A stretch of 64,000 nucleotides of DNA from Lentzea terrae (GTDB lineage: Bacteria > Actinomycetota > Actinomycetes > Mycobacteriales > Pseudonocardiaceae). Positions within the stretch are counted from its first letter, which is position 1. Each line of letters begins with the position of its first letter. The DNA is taken from assembly GCF_003265345.1 (NCBI RefSeq), contig NZ_QFWW01000008.1:353440-417439 (forward strand), written 5' to 3'. Positions 15,950-25,290 of the stretch are shown piece by piece. The position numbers and the translations under genes were made by a program. The notes under the pieces were generated by a model. That model was not told where the DNA came from. It made no database searches and was given only the letters and a program-made list of their open reading frames with translations.

Positions 15950-18694
15950 TCACGTGGCAGTCGCGGTGGCGAGGTCGTCGAGTTGTCGTTGGACGCGGGC
16001 GGCGTCGTCGCGGCCTTGTTCCCGGTACAGCTCCAGTGCCTCCTGCCACGCCTTGCGGGCCTGGTCGTGTTGTCCGAGGGCGGAGTGGGGGCGGCCGAGG
16101 TTGTCGAGGGCGTCCGCGACCCGGTAGGCGTCGCCGACGGTGCGGTACAGCGCGAGGGCCTGGTGGTAGTGGTCGACGGCCTGCTGGTGTTCACGGGTGC
16201 GGTGGGCGATGAACCCGAGGCTGTCCAGGGTGGCCGCCTCACCGTCGGGATCGTGGTGCTGCCGGAACAGGGTGAGGGCGGCGTGGCAGTGGTCGCGGGC
16301 CGCGTCGAAGTCGCCCAGGCGTGCGGCGAACCAGCCGACTTGGTTGAGCGCGTCGGCTTCCCGGGCCGCGTGGCCGAGAGTGCGGTACAGGTCGCGGGCG
16401 TGCCGGGCGTGGTCCAGCGCTCGTCGGTCGTCTCCCCGTTCCTGCCAGGCTGCCGCAAGCACTTGGTGGGTGTGTGCCTGTTGGCTGAGGTCGTGATGGC
16501 GCACGGCGACGGCGAGGGCCTGGTCCAGGTGCCCGATGGACTCCTCGTGCAGGCCCAGCTGGGAACAGGTGTTGCCGAGGAGTCGGTGGGTGCGGATGCG
16601 GACGGTGTGGTCGGGCAGGTGTGCGGCGGCGTCCAGCGCGGCTCGCCACGAGGCGAGTCTGTCGCGCAGGTGCCCCCGCCGGGAGTGGAAGGTGTCGAGT
16701 GCCCAGGTGAGGTGCCAGACGACCTGGTGCCGGCCGAAGGAGATGGCGGCGCGCTGGGCGGCCAGGATGGCGGTGTGCTCGGCTTGCAGCCAAGCCAGCG
16801 CGGCCGCGAGGTCGGGCAGCGGGTGCGGGTGCACGCCGGGCGCGGGTGGTTCGGGTTGCAGGAGTTGGCGGGTGGGGTCCAGAAGCCGGTCTGCGGCGAA
16901 GGCGGTGTGCAGGTAGAAGTCCGTCACGCGCACCAGGGCCAGCTCTCGCACGTCGTCGGGCAGCTTGTGTGCGGTGGTGGCGGCGTAGGCGCGGATCAGG
17001 TCGTGCATCGCGTACCGGCCACCCGGTCGCCGTTCGAGCAGGGACGCCTCCTGCAGCGCCGATAACGCCCTGCGCGCGCGGACCGGTGACAGTCCGGTGA
17101 GGGAGATCGCGGCGGGCAGAGTGGTGTCCGGGCCGGGGGCGATGCCGAGCAGCGCGAACACGGTGCGGTGCTCGTCGGTGAGGCGGCGCAGGGACCACGA
17201 GAGGACGACGGGCAGGCTGGAAGCGGGATCGGCGTCGTGGTCGAGCATTTCCAGGCCGAGCTCACGTAGTTCGGCGGCGACCTCGGCCAGCGGGATGGCA
17301 GTGGCCTGGCGGGCGGTGATCGACAGGGCCAGCGGGTAACCCCCGCACAGCTCGATCAGCTCGGCGGCGGCGGGTTCGGCGGCGACGCGGTCGGCACCGA
17401 GGCGTGCGGCCAGCAGGGCCCTGGCCTCGTCCCTGGCCAGGACGTCCAGTTGCAGGTGGCGCGCGCCGTGCCGGTCGATCAGCGAGACCAGCCTGGTGCG
17501 GCCGGTGATCAGCACGGTGCAGTGCGGGTTGCCCGGCAGCAGCGGGACGACCTGCTCCGCGGTGGCGGCGTTGTCCAGCACGATCAGCATCCGCCGGCCT
17601 GCGACCAGGCTCCGGTACAGCGCCGCCTGCGCGTCGAGGTCCGCCGGGATCCGGGCGGGGTCAGCGCCCAGGGCGTCGAGGAACCCGCGCATCGCCACCG
17701 CCGGCGGCATCGGTTCCTCCAGGGGACTGAACCCGTGCAGGTCCACGAACAGCTGCCCGTCGGGGAACTGCTCGGCGTGCTGGTGCGCCCACGCCAGTGC
17801 CAGCCAGGTCTTGCCGAGACCACCCGCGCCGCCGATCGCCGAGATCAGCACCGTGCCGGGTGCCTCCGCGAGCGCCTTGTCCAGGAGCGCCAATTCGGTG
17901 ACACGGCCGGTGAACGCCGGCGGCGCGGGCAGTTGCCGCGGCACCTGCGGTGTGGTGACGCGGGCGAGCGCGGAATCCGTGTCGAGGATGCGTCGATGCA
18001 GGTCCCGCAGCTCAGTCCCGGGATCGGCACCCACCTCGTCCGCCAGGCGCGCGCGGATGCGGTCGAACCGCAGGAGTGCCTCGGCTTGGCGGCCGGTGCG
18101 GTACAGAGCGAGCATCAGCTGGGCGGTGACCCGTTCGTCCAGGGGATGCGCGTCCGCCCGCTCGGTCAGCTCCGCGCACAGCTCCGCGTGCCGGCCCTGC
18201 GCCAGCGCCAGGTCCGCCCTGTCGGCGTCGGCGGCGAACCGTTCCCGTGCCAGGCCTTCGCGAACAGTGGTGATCCAGGGCGTGTCCAGACCTTCGAACG
18301 CCTCACCCAGCCACAGCTCAGCGGCCTGTTCCAGCGACGCCAGCGCCTGTGCGTCGTCCTGGCCGCGTGCCTGTTCCACGAGCCGGCGGAACCGATGGAC
18401 GTCCACCGCCTCCGGATCCACTCGCAGGACGTAGCCGCCGCCCTGCCGCACGATCGCGACGTCGTCCACCAGCACCTGCCGCAGTCGCGACACGTAGTTG
18501 CTGGCCACCTGCCGTGCCTTTTGAGGCAACCGGTCCGCCCACACGCGGTCCAGCAGCTGTTCCATCGTGACGACCCGGTTGGCCTCCATCAACAAGACGG
18601 CCAGGACGCACCGTTGCCGCGCGTGGCCGATCTCCACCGACCGGCCGTCGACCCGCAGGTCGACTGGTCCGAGCACGCGCAGTTCCACCGCCAC
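15950..18694 (-). CDS. AfsR-like SARP regulator with BTAD, NB-ARC and TPR domains
   Basis: About 914 residues from GTG 18694, placed eight bases after a GGAGG at 18703-18707; GTG 18697 is the alternative. The order is: winged-helix DNA-binding domain (residues 1-95, VELRVLGPVDLRVDG), BTAD (95-245), STAND ATPase with P-loop GGAGGLGKT near residues 284-296 and LIVLDNAAT as Walker B, then a long TPR array to the C-terminus. This is the AfsR plan, in which ATP state and TPR contacts gate activation of antibiotic genes. It stands alone between two biosynthetic loci, so its target is unknown; either locus or a distant one is possible. Confidence 0.9.
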   Translation of the reverse strand: MAVELRVLGPVDLRVDGRSVEIGHARQRCVLAVLLMEANRVVTMEQLLDRVWADRLPQKARQVASNYVSRLRQVLVDDVAIVRQGGGYVLRVDPEAVDVHRFRRLVEQARGQDDAQALASLEQAAELWLGEAFEGLDTPWITTVREGLARERFAADADRADLALAQGRHAELCAELTERADAHPLDERVTAQLMLALYRTGRQAEALLRFDRIRARLADEVGADPGTELRDLHRRILDTDSALARVTTPQVPRQLPAPPAFTGRVTELALLDKALAEAPGTVLISAIGGAGGLGKTWLALAWAHQHAEQFPDGQLFVDLHGFSPLEEPMPPAVAMRGFLDALGADPARIPADLDAQAALYRSLVAGRRMLIVLDNAATAEQVVPLLPGNPHCTVLITGRTRLVSLIDRHGARHLQLDVLARDEARALLAARLGADRVAAEPAAAELIELCGGYPLALSITARQATAIPLAEVAAELRELGLEMLDHDADPASSLPVVLSWSLRRLTDEHRTVFALLGIAPGPDTTLPAAISLTGLSPVRARRALSALQEASLLERRPGGRYAMHDLIRAYAATTAHKLPDDVRELALVRVTDFYLHTAFAADRLLDPTRQLLQPEPPAPGVHPHPLPDLAAALAWLQAEHTAILAAQRAAISFGRHQVVWHLTWALDTFHSRRGHLRDRLASWRAALDAAAHLPDHTVRIRTHRLLGNTCSQLGLHEESIGHLDQALAVAVRHHDLSQQAHTHQVLAAAWQERGDDRRALDHARHARDLYRTLGHAAREADALNQVGWFAARLGDFDAARDHCHAALTLFRQHHDPDGEAATLDSLGFIAHRTREHQQAVDHYHQALALYRTVGDAYRVADALDNLGRPHSALGQHDQARKAWQEALELYREQGRDDAARVQRQLDDLATATAT

Positions 18695-19042
18695 CACGGT
18701 CACCTCCACGCCATTTACTACGCCATCTGCCCGCGGTTTCACGATCCGCTGACCAGCCGATTTCCGGGAGCTGTCGATGCTGCGCGGCGCCGTCCGCGGT
18801 CGATCAGGTCCGCGAGCAACGCCTGCAGTCAGAGGGCTCGATCGATGATCACGGACTCAACTGGCTACGGCCTGTGGCGTCCAGCGTCTCAGCGTTGCCA
18901 CGGCGCTTCTGTCGCGGTATTCGCGGGTGACTTCCCAGCGGAGGTAGTCGCATTGCGCCCGCAAGATCAGCGCGGGGGTGGGGTTGTGACGCAACGCTGG
19001 CCGAGGGTCGGTGACCTTCGATGCTGAAGCGAGCGGCTGCCG
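18695..19042. other. Intergenic region upstream of the AfsR-like gene
   Basis: About 350 bases hold the promoter of the leftward AfsR-like gene and the ragged upstream edge of the TauE/SafE remnant. No hairpin, tRNA or convincing coding frame is seen. Confidence 0.4.
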
Positions 19043-19387
19043 GTGTTCACCGTCCTGTTCGGACTCCGTGCTGCCGTGCCGATGCTCGTGCTGAGGCGGT
19101 TGTCCAGCAACGGATCGCGGGTCTGGCTCAACCGGCGGGGCCTGCGCTGGCCGCTGATCGCCTGGTTCGGCCTCGGGGCGGTGCCGTGCGCGGCGATCGG
19201 TGGAGTGCTACTTGCTCACGCACCCCTTGCGTCGCTGCAGAAGGCGCTCGGCGTGTTCCTGGTCGGTGTCGTGATCTGGCGCCGGCTTCCGCGTCAGCCA
19301 CGCAAGCCGACGAATCCCGCGTTCGCTGCCACCGTCGAGGTGTCCTTCGATTCCGGTGTCCGCGACGCGCCGACCCCGCCGGCATGA
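19043..19387 (+). pseudogene. TauE/SafE-family permease remnant (C-terminal fragment)
   Basis: A 114-codon frame from GTG 19043 encodes two hydrophobic spans (LIAWFGLGAVPCAAIGGVLL and LGVFLVGVVIW) with an RWPLIAW/LGVFLVGV pattern like the last third of sulfite/anion exporters of the TauE/SafE family, which normally have about 250 residues and seven to eight spans. The N-terminal part is missing and no ribosome-binding site precedes the start. Most likely a decayed transporter. Confidence 0.55.
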
Positions 19388-19472
19388 AGCTCGTGCCGCG
19401 TGCTCCGCAACGATCCGGTCCGCTGCGGCGATTCACCCATGAGGGGGAAAGCGGACATGCGGAGGTACCCCC

Positions 19473-20966
19473 ATGCATGCGACCAGACGGCTCACCGCCG
19501 CCGCGGCAGCCGTCCCTCTGATTCTGTTCAGCACGGCGCCCACAGCGTCGGCGGCACCCTTTGCCGCCGGCCCTGACATCCTGGTCAGCGGCCCGTCCGC
19601 GCTGACGGCCTGTCCCTTCGGCGCCTCGGCCGACTTCGCCGCCGCCTACGACAACACCGAGGTCGAACCCCAGGTCGCGGTCAACCCGGTCAACCCGGAC
19701 GAGATGATCGGTGCGACCCAGCAGGACCGGTGGCCGGACGGTGGCGCGCGTGGCCTGAGCTCGTGGATCACCCACGACGGCGGCGACTCGTGGGCCAAGC
19801 TGCCGGACGTGCCGTGGAGCGCCTGCCAGGGCGGCCCGACCCGGTTCGGCCGTGTCACCGACCCGTGGGTGTCCTACGACAAGGCGGGCAACGCCTACTT
19901 CATCGGCCAGCCGATCGACTCGGCCGCGCTCGGCCTGTCCGCGATCTCCGTGACGAGCCTCGACCGGACCACCGGCACCTGGCGGCCACCGACGATCATC
20001 CAGGAGGACACCGGCGACCGCTTCGTCTTCAACGACAAGGTCTCCATCACCGGCGACCCGACGCGCGCCGGCTACGCGTACGCGACGTGGATCCGCGGCA
20101 GCTATCCCAACGACGGCCGGCAGCACCCGATCGCGGACCTGCACTCGTTCGCCTACCGCGGCAAGCCGATGTTCTCCCGCACGACCGACGGCGGGCTGAC
20201 GTGGTCCACGCCGGTGCCGATGCGCGACTCGAACGCCTACTTCCAGGGCAATCAGATCGCAGTCGGCCCGGACGGCACGTTGTACAACGTCGCGGCGAAC
20301 CTGTTCACCGGAGCGGGCCTGAACGACAACGGTGTCTACATGGGCGTCATGACCTCCCGCGACGCCGGCCTGCACTGGTCGGCTCCCGCGAAGATCGCGC
20401 CGATCGGGTTCGCCCAGCTGTTCGTGCCCGACGACAACTTCCCGATCCGCGCGGAGGACTACCTGCCCGACATCGCCGTCGACATGACCAGCGGCGCGAT
20501 CTACGTCGTCTGGGCCGACAGCCTCGGCACCGCGCTGAACAAGGTCGTGCTCGCCAAGTCCACCGACGGCGGCCGGCACTGGAGCGGCCCCACCGTCGTC
20601 GCCACCGGCGGACCGGGCGTGCAGTCGTACAACCACGCGATCGACGTGTCGGACACCGGCATGGTCACCCTGACCTACTGGGACGACCGCAACAACGTGC
20701 TCGGTGACGGCATCGCCACCACCGACATGTGGGTCCGCCACTCGCACAACGGCACCGCGAGCTGGGAGCCCGAACAGCACCTGCACGGACCGTTCGACCA
20801 CTACACCGCCCCGATCTCGTACTTCGCGCCGGACGACCCGCGAGGACTGTTCCTCGGCGACTACATGGGGCTCGAAACGATCTCGGGCAACAGCACCATC
20901 GCGTTCTTCACCTCGACGATCGCTGACGGGGCCGACGTCCACGCTGTGCGGCTGAACCACAGCTGA
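19473..20966 (+). CDS. Secreted Asp-box beta-propeller protein (sialidase-like exo-enzyme fold)
   Basis: A 497-residue protein with a Sec signal peptide (residues 1-28, ending TASAAP). At least four Asp-box turns (S/T-x-D-x-G-x-x-W) are seen near residues 99, 236, 295 and 363 (HDGGDSW, TDGGLTW, RDAGLHW, TDGGRHW), one per propeller blade, as in BNR/sialidase families. A perfect 30-bp palindrome follows the gene. The usual arginine triad of true sialidases is not obvious, so the substrate is open: a glycan hydrolase or binding protein outside the cell. Confidence 0.82.
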   Translation: MHATRRLTAAAAAVPLILFSTAPTASAAPFAAGPDILVSGPSALTACPFGASADFAAAYDNTEVEPQVAVNPVNPDEMIGATQQDRWPDGGARGLSSWITHDGGDSWAKLPDVPWSACQGGPTRFGRVTDPWVSYDKAGNAYFIGQPIDSAALGLSAISVTSLDRTTGTWRPPTIIQEDTGDRFVFNDKVSITGDPTRAGYAYATWIRGSYPNDGRQHPIADLHSFAYRGKPMFSRTTDGGLTWSTPVPMRDSNAYFQGNQIAVGPDGTLYNVAANLFTGAGLNDNGVYMGVMTSRDAGLHWSAPAKIAPIGFAQLFVPDDNFPIRAEDYLPDIAVDMTSGAIYVVWADSLGTALNKVVLAKSTDGGRHWSGPTVVATGGPGVQSYNHAIDVSDTGMVTLTYWDDRNNVLGDGIATTDMWVRHSHNGTASWEPEQHLHGPFDHYTAPISYFAPDDPRGLFLGDYMGLETISGNSTIAFFTSTIADGADVHAVRLNHS

Positions 20967-20975
20967 CAGCGCGAC

Positions 20976-21005
20976 GGGTGCGGGCCGTCCGGACGGCCCG
21001 CACCC
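20976..21005. terminator. Perfect 30-bp palindrome after the Asp-box gene
   Basis: Each arm is 15 bases (20976-20990 and 20991-21005, starting GGGTGCGGGCC) with no intervening spacer. It starts ten bases after the stop of the Asp-box gene and is almost certainly its transcription terminator. Confidence 0.78.
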
Positions 21006-21111
21006 ACGACAGCCCATCGCCAGCAGCCTGGCGGTCGACTGCAGCCTCACCTCGCGGAGGTGCACGAACCCGGCGCCGTGGCCCGGCCATGAGTACGCGA
21101 AAGGTTGGGGC

Positions 21112-21777
21112 GTGTTCGGCCTGCCGTTCGACTCCGGCCACGTTCTGGCCATGCGTGTCTTCGCGGAAAGCGACTTCGGCCCGTACCGCACGATCTGGCA
21201 CCGCGATCCCACCGGCAACTGGTCGATCTACGTCGACGGCCCGCGACTCGGCACGGCCTGCCCCCGCTACTACGGCGCCGCCTGCAGCCACACCGCGCAC
21301 GCCCGCATCGACGTCACCTGGACCGGCAGGACCTCCCTGCACATCACCATGGACTCGCCGGCACTGGACTGGACGCTCACCGCCCGCTCGACGCGGCTGC
21401 TCGACGTCCTCAACGTCCTCAGCCCCGCGATGCCGCTCGCCAGCTGGAAGCCGCGGCCCCTGGTGCGCGCCCGCGAGCTCATGGCGCAGGCGCTGGGCAT
21501 GGGAAAGCTCAAGATGGCCGGCGTGATGCCCAGCGGCCACAACGGAAAGCTCATGCCCGAGCGGATGTACGACGTCGACGACTCGCACGCGACGCTCGAC
21601 GGGGCCGACCTCGGCATCCCGGTCCGGCTGGCGGAGAACCCGATGATCGGCGACGTCGCCCTGCCCGCCCGCGGCTTCCTCGCCGTCGGCCAGTCGACCT
21701 GGGAGATTCTCGATCCGGCAGAACACGAGCGCACCCTGCGCCAGGTCAACGATCCCACGTCACCGGAAGGGCGGTGA
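21112..21777 (+). CDS. Conserved hypothetical protein, probably 5'-truncated or frameshifted
   Basis: The annotated frame begins at GTG 21112 (221 residues) without a ribosome-binding site. The same frame upstream, from about 21079, reads WPGHEYAKGWG and runs straight into VFGLPFDSGHVLAMRVF, a continuous protein-like stretch, but it offers no ATG or GTG before the stop at 20953. The frame one base earlier carries HLAEVHEPGA directly upstream, which would join it if a base were gained or lost near 21076. This pattern suggests an N-terminal frameshift or truncation. The function is unknown; Trp/Tyr-rich beta segments precede a MPSGHNGKLM stretch. Confidence 0.6.
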   Translation: MFGLPFDSGHVLAMRVFAESDFGPYRTIWHRDPTGNWSIYVDGPRLGTACPRYYGAACSHTAHARIDVTWTGRTSLHITMDSPALDWTLTARSTRLLDVLNVLSPAMPLASWKPRPLVRARELMAQALGMGKLKMAGVMPSGHNGKLMPERMYDVDDSHATLDGADLGIPVRLAENPMIGDVALPARGFLAVGQSTWEILDPAEHERTLRQVNDPTSPEGR

Positions 21778-21872
21778 GCCCGCAAGTAACGAGCGCCGTG
21801 CCCGAAGGTGAGGTGGGCGAAGGCTGCGCGGATGACGTCGACACGGTCCGGTTCGGCGAAGACCGTTGCCGC

Positions 21873-22670
21873 TCAGCTCGCCTTCGTGGCGATCAGAACG
21901 TGGCCGTGCAGGGGCGCGTGCAGTGTGCCGTCGTCGGCGATGAACGGCCGCAACGCTTCTCGCGCGTCCCGGCGGATGCGCCGGTAGGTCTCGGCGCTGA
22001 TGCGTTCGGCCAGGGGTGTTCCCTCGACCTCGGTGGTGACGAGTTCGTCGGGGGAGCCGAACCGCGCGGTACCGATGTGCGTGCGCAGCCCGTCTGGCCG
22101 CAGACCGGCCCCCTCGACGAGGCGGCGCAGCCCAGCGAGGTCACCGCAGGACCAGTAGGTGTCCAGCAGGCTCGTACCGTCCTGCCCGGCGTGTTCCCGC
22201 ACGATGTCCACGAGCAGTCGGTACGCGGGCTGGTCCTCGATGGCCGCGGGCACGACCAGCCCGACGCGGCCGCCGGCGCGAGTCACCCGCGCCATCTCGG
22301 CCACGGCACGGGGACGGTCCGGGAAGAACATCAGCGCCATCTGGCACAACACGGTGTCGAACGACTCGGCGTGGAACGGCAGCGCGAGCGCGTCCGCGCG
22401 ACGCCACTCGAGCTCCGGCCGCACCCGGCGGGCAACGGTCAGCATCGCCTCGTTGAGATCCACTCCGACGACGCCCTCGGTTCCGATGTGGTCCGCGGCG
22501 ACGCGTGCCACGATCCCGGTGCCGCAGGCCACGTCGAGCACGGCCTGACCCGGGCCGACGCCCGCCATGCCGACCAGCAGCGGCGCCCACTCGGCGAAGA
22601 TGGCGGGTACGAACTCGGACTCGTAGATCTCCGCCGCGGCCAGCGGCAGTTGAAAAGTCTCCGCACTCAT
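21873..22670 (-). CDS. SAM-dependent class I methyltransferase
   Basis: A 265-residue protein from ATG 22670 with AAAGGAG eight bases upstream; a longer start at 22709 lacks such a site. The SAM-binding motif I is VLDVACGTGIVAR near residues 44-56, followed by VVGVDLNEAML (motif Post I) and FDTVLCQMALMFF, as in UbiE/COQ5-like Methyltransf_11 proteins. It is divergent from a LuxR/TPR regulator 93 bases away, which may control it. The methyl acceptor is unknown. Confidence 0.86.
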   Translation of the reverse strand: MSAETFQLPLAAAEIYESEFVPAIFAEWAPLLVGMAGVGPGQAVLDVACGTGIVARVAADHIGTEGVVGVDLNEAMLTVARRVRPELEWRRADALALPFHAESFDTVLCQMALMFFPDRPRAVAEMARVTRAGGRVGLVVPAAIEDQPAYRLLVDIVREHAGQDGTSLLDTYWSCGDLAGLRRLVEGAGLRPDGLRTHIGTARFGSPDELVTTEVEGTPLAERISAETYRRIRRDAREALRPFIADDGTLHAPLHGHVLIATKAS

Positions 22671-22762
22671 GACGCACTCCTTTCGGTGCGCCGAGAGTGT
22701 GCGCGCCAAAGCGACTCCGAATCTTGGGTGTCACCACTCAACCGGACACCTATTTCGGTGCG

Positions 22763-24403
22763 ATGCTGTGGTCCGTGACCACCTCGCGGTCGCTGCTCGC
22801 GGAGGCAACCGCGGCGCTCGACGGTGGCGACTGGGCATCGGCCAGGTCGCTGCTGACGGCCGCGCTGGCTCTGGAGGACCACCCGGACATCCGCTACCAG
22901 CTGGCGCGTGCCGAGGAATGGGGCGCGGACTACGAGGCGGCCGTCCGGCACTACGAACAGGCTTTCGCCGGCTATCGGCGACGAGGCGAGGTGCGCCGTC
23001 CGGCACTGATCGCCGGGCGTGAACTCGCGTTCCTGCACGCCGCGGTGTACGGCAACGGCGCGGTCGCCGAAGGCTGGCTGGCCAGGGCGCATCGGCTGGT
23101 CGACGAGGCAGGCGACTGCGTCGAACACGGCTGGGTGGCACTGGCAGACGCGCTCTCCACCGGAGACGTCGACGCCATGGCGGACCACGTGCGGCGAGCG
23201 ACCACCGTCGCGCACCGGTTCGACGACGACGATCTGCGGTTCTGCGCGCTGGGCTACGAGGGGCTGATCCTGGTGCTGCGCGGGCAGATCACCGAGGGCA
23301 TCCGGTTGGTGGACGAGGCCGCGACCGCGGCCACCTGCGGCGAGGTCCGCGACTACCTGACCGCGGGGGAGATCTACTGCAAGATGTTGTTGTGCTGCGA
23401 GTTGACCCTCGACGTGCACCGCGCCCAGCAGTGGATCGCGGTCGCGACGGACTTCGACCGGCGCGAGAACGTTCCGTGGGTCTCCGCCATCTGCCGCACC
23501 TACTACGGCGGCATCCTCACCGCCGCCGGCCGATGGGACGAGGCCGAAGTCGAGCTCAGCACCGCGTTGCAGCGCTACGACCGCAGCTACCGCGCCTTGC
23601 GGTCCAGTGCGATGGTCCGGCTGGCCGACCTGCGAGTGCGGCAGGGCAGGCTCGACGAGGCGCGCCGCCTGCTGTCCGGCTTCGAGTTCGACTCCTACGC
23701 GGTGCGCCCGCTGGCCCGCCTGCACCTCGCCTGCGGGGAGCCGGAACTCGCCCTCGTGCTGCTGCGGCGGTTCCTGGGATCCGCCGGTACCGGACCACTC
23801 CAGGCCCCGGAGCTCGCGCTGCTGGTCGAAGCGGAGATCGCCGCAGGCAACATCGACGGCGCGAGGGTGTCGTGCGACCAGCTCACGCAGGTGGCCGACG
23901 TGAACTACACCCAGGCCCTCGCGCACCACGCCGCCGGCCTGGTCTGCGTGGCGTCCGGGGATGAGCGTGCGCTGGAACAGTTCGAACGAGCGCTGCCGTT
24001 GTTCACGCTGGCGGGACTGCGGCTCGAGGCGGCTCGTACCCGCATGGCGATCGCCCGGCTGCTGGCCTCGACGAATCCTGTGGTGGCCACCGCGGAAGCA
24101 CGATCGGCACTGTCCACCTTCGACGAACTCTCGGCCGCACTCGACGCCCACGAGGCCGCACGGTTCCTCCGCGCGCGTGGAGATCACCACCGCGCGGCCC
24201 CGCGCACACCCGGCTCACTGAGCAAACGGGAGGACGAGGTGCTGCGAGAGCTGTGCGAGGGCCGGACCAACGAGCAGATCGCCGAGCGGCTGTTCATCAG
24301 CAAGCGCACGGTCGAGCACCACGTCAGCAGCATCCTCGAGAAACTCGGCGCCTCGAGCCGCGCCGAGGCCGTCGCGCACGCGTTGCGCCATCCCGCCGAA
24401 TGA
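22763..24403 (+). CDS. LuxR-family regulator with TPR-like N-terminal region
   Basis: About 546 residues. The first 440 are helical repeats (LEDHPDIRYQLARAEEWG, GRWDEAEVELSTALQRY) of the LAL/MalT type without a visible P-loop. The last 65 form a LuxR winged helix-turn-helix: LSKREDEVLRELCEGRTNEQ then SKRTVEHHVSSILEKLGA. ATG 22763 is a likely start, but the open frame extends to GTG 22697 and neither has a strong ribosome-binding site. It is divergent from the methyltransferase. Confidence 0.82.
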   Translation: MLWSVTTSRSLLAEATAALDGGDWASARSLLTAALALEDHPDIRYQLARAEEWGADYEAAVRHYEQAFAGYRRRGEVRRPALIAGRELAFLHAAVYGNGAVAEGWLARAHRLVDEAGDCVEHGWVALADALSTGDVDAMADHVRRATTVAHRFDDDDLRFCALGYEGLILVLRGQITEGIRLVDEAATAATCGEVRDYLTAGEIYCKMLLCCELTLDVHRAQQWIAVATDFDRRENVPWVSAICRTYYGGILTAAGRWDEAEVELSTALQRYDRSYRALRSSAMVRLADLRVRQGRLDEARRLLSGFEFDSYAVRPLARLHLACGEPELALVLLRRFLGSAGTGPLQAPELALLVEAEIAAGNIDGARVSCDQLTQVADVNYTQALAHHAAGLVCVASGDERALEQFERALPLFTLAGLRLEAARTRMAIARLLASTNPVVATAEARSALSTFDELSAALDAHEAARFLRARGDHHRAAPRTPGSLSKREDEVLRELCEGRTNEQIAERLFISKRTVEHHVSSILEKLGASSRAEAVAHALRHPAE

Positions 24404-24783
24404 CACGCCTCGCCGCGGCTTGACGTCAACCACGACTCCCCGATCCGATCAAAGTGTCGTCAGCTGTCGCGGAGCATGCGGTAGCCGAGCCCCGGCGAGA
24501 GCCGCATGAGCGTCCGCAGCAGTCGGACCTTGCCGATGTGGATCTCGTTGGAGCAGATGGATTCGCAAGAGCCTGTGATCCAGACTGCCGGAATCCGTGG
24601 TCTCCCTGAGCAATCGAGTACATCCACCCACCCTGGCATCCGCCGAGTTCGATGCGGTCGTAGTGGGCGCGGATGTGCGGGGTTGTGTGGACCCCGGTCG
24701 CAGCCTTCCCACCGCGGTGGGCGGTGCTGAAACTTCGTGGGGCAGGCGGGTGGTACCGCCTCGGAGGCGAAGGGGAGGCTCGA
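24404..24783. other. Intergenic region with gene remnant on the minus strand
   Basis: Apart from the possible minus-strand remnant listed separately and the GGGAGG at 24773-24778 that serves the DUF2690 gene, I see no coding or structured element here. Confidence 0.4.
24460..24640 (-). pseudogene. Possible C-terminal gene remnant, unrecognised
   Basis: On the minus strand, a reading frame ending at TGA 24462-24460 gives a plausible protein tail (SNEIHIGKVRLLRTLMRLS, then GLGYRMLRDS-stop) preceded by a Cys-containing stretch. A different frame just upstream reads RAHYDRIELGGCQGGW. The quality change between frames suggests a decayed gene. No family recognised. Confidence 0.25.
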
Positions 24784-25272
24784 ATGTGGTCGAAGATCAG
24801 GGTTCCGGGGTGGAGAGGCGCGGGCCTGGCCGTCATCGCGGCGGTCGCGGGAGTCGTGGTGGCACCCGGCCCAGTCGGTTCAGCGGCTGCGGACACCCGG
24901 CCGGCGGCTGTCAGCTGCTACTACATCTGCGATGGGACTGACCCGAACAAGGCGGTGTTCGTGACACCGGACGAGAGGTTCATCCCGTGCACCAACGACG
25001 CGCGGACGATCTACACGCACGATCCGGAGGGCACGGGGTACGTGGAGCTTCGGTACAGCCGCCGGTGCAGGATTGCCTGGGCGCGTGGCGGGCTGCACGG
25101 AGTGATGATCCAAGGGTTCAACGCTGACGGCTCTTTCCGGACCTCCTACGCCGCCGGCGGCAGTGACCACATCGGCGTCACCGCCGTGGTGAACGATGCC
25201 GGGCTCACTGCCAGGGCGTGCATCTTCTACCCGCAGTCCGGTGGGCAGTACACGTGCGGGCCGCGCTACTGA
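24784..25272 (+). CDS. Secreted DUF2690-family protein
   Basis: A 162-residue protein from ATG 24784 with GGGAGG five bases upstream. A signal peptide (GLAVIAAVAGVVVAPG) is followed by the DUF2690 pattern: SCYYICDGTDPNKAV, CTNDARTIYT, VELRYSRRCRIAWARG. The paired cysteines probably form disulfides. DUF2690 proteins are small exported actinobacterial proteins of unknown function, sometimes fused to HTH regulators. It is convergent with the WD40 protein gene, with 18 bases between stops. Confidence 0.85.
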   Translation: MWSKIRVPGWRGAGLAVIAAVAGVVVAPGPVGSAAADTRPAAVSCYYICDGTDPNKAVFVTPDERFIPCTNDARTIYTHDPEGTGYVELRYSRRCRIAWARGGLHGVMIQGFNADGSFRTSYAAGGSDHIGVTAVVNDAGLTARACIFYPQSGGQYTCGPRY

Positions 25273-25274
25273 CA

Positions 25275-25289
25275 CCGGCGGCCCGCCGG
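25275..25289. terminator. Compact hairpin between convergent stops
   Basis: Arms CCGGCGG (25275-25281) and CCGCCGG (25283-25289) with one base between them fill the 18-base gap between the DUF2690 stop and the WD40-protein stop. A bidirectional terminator is likely. Confidence 0.6.
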
Positions 25290-25290
25290 G

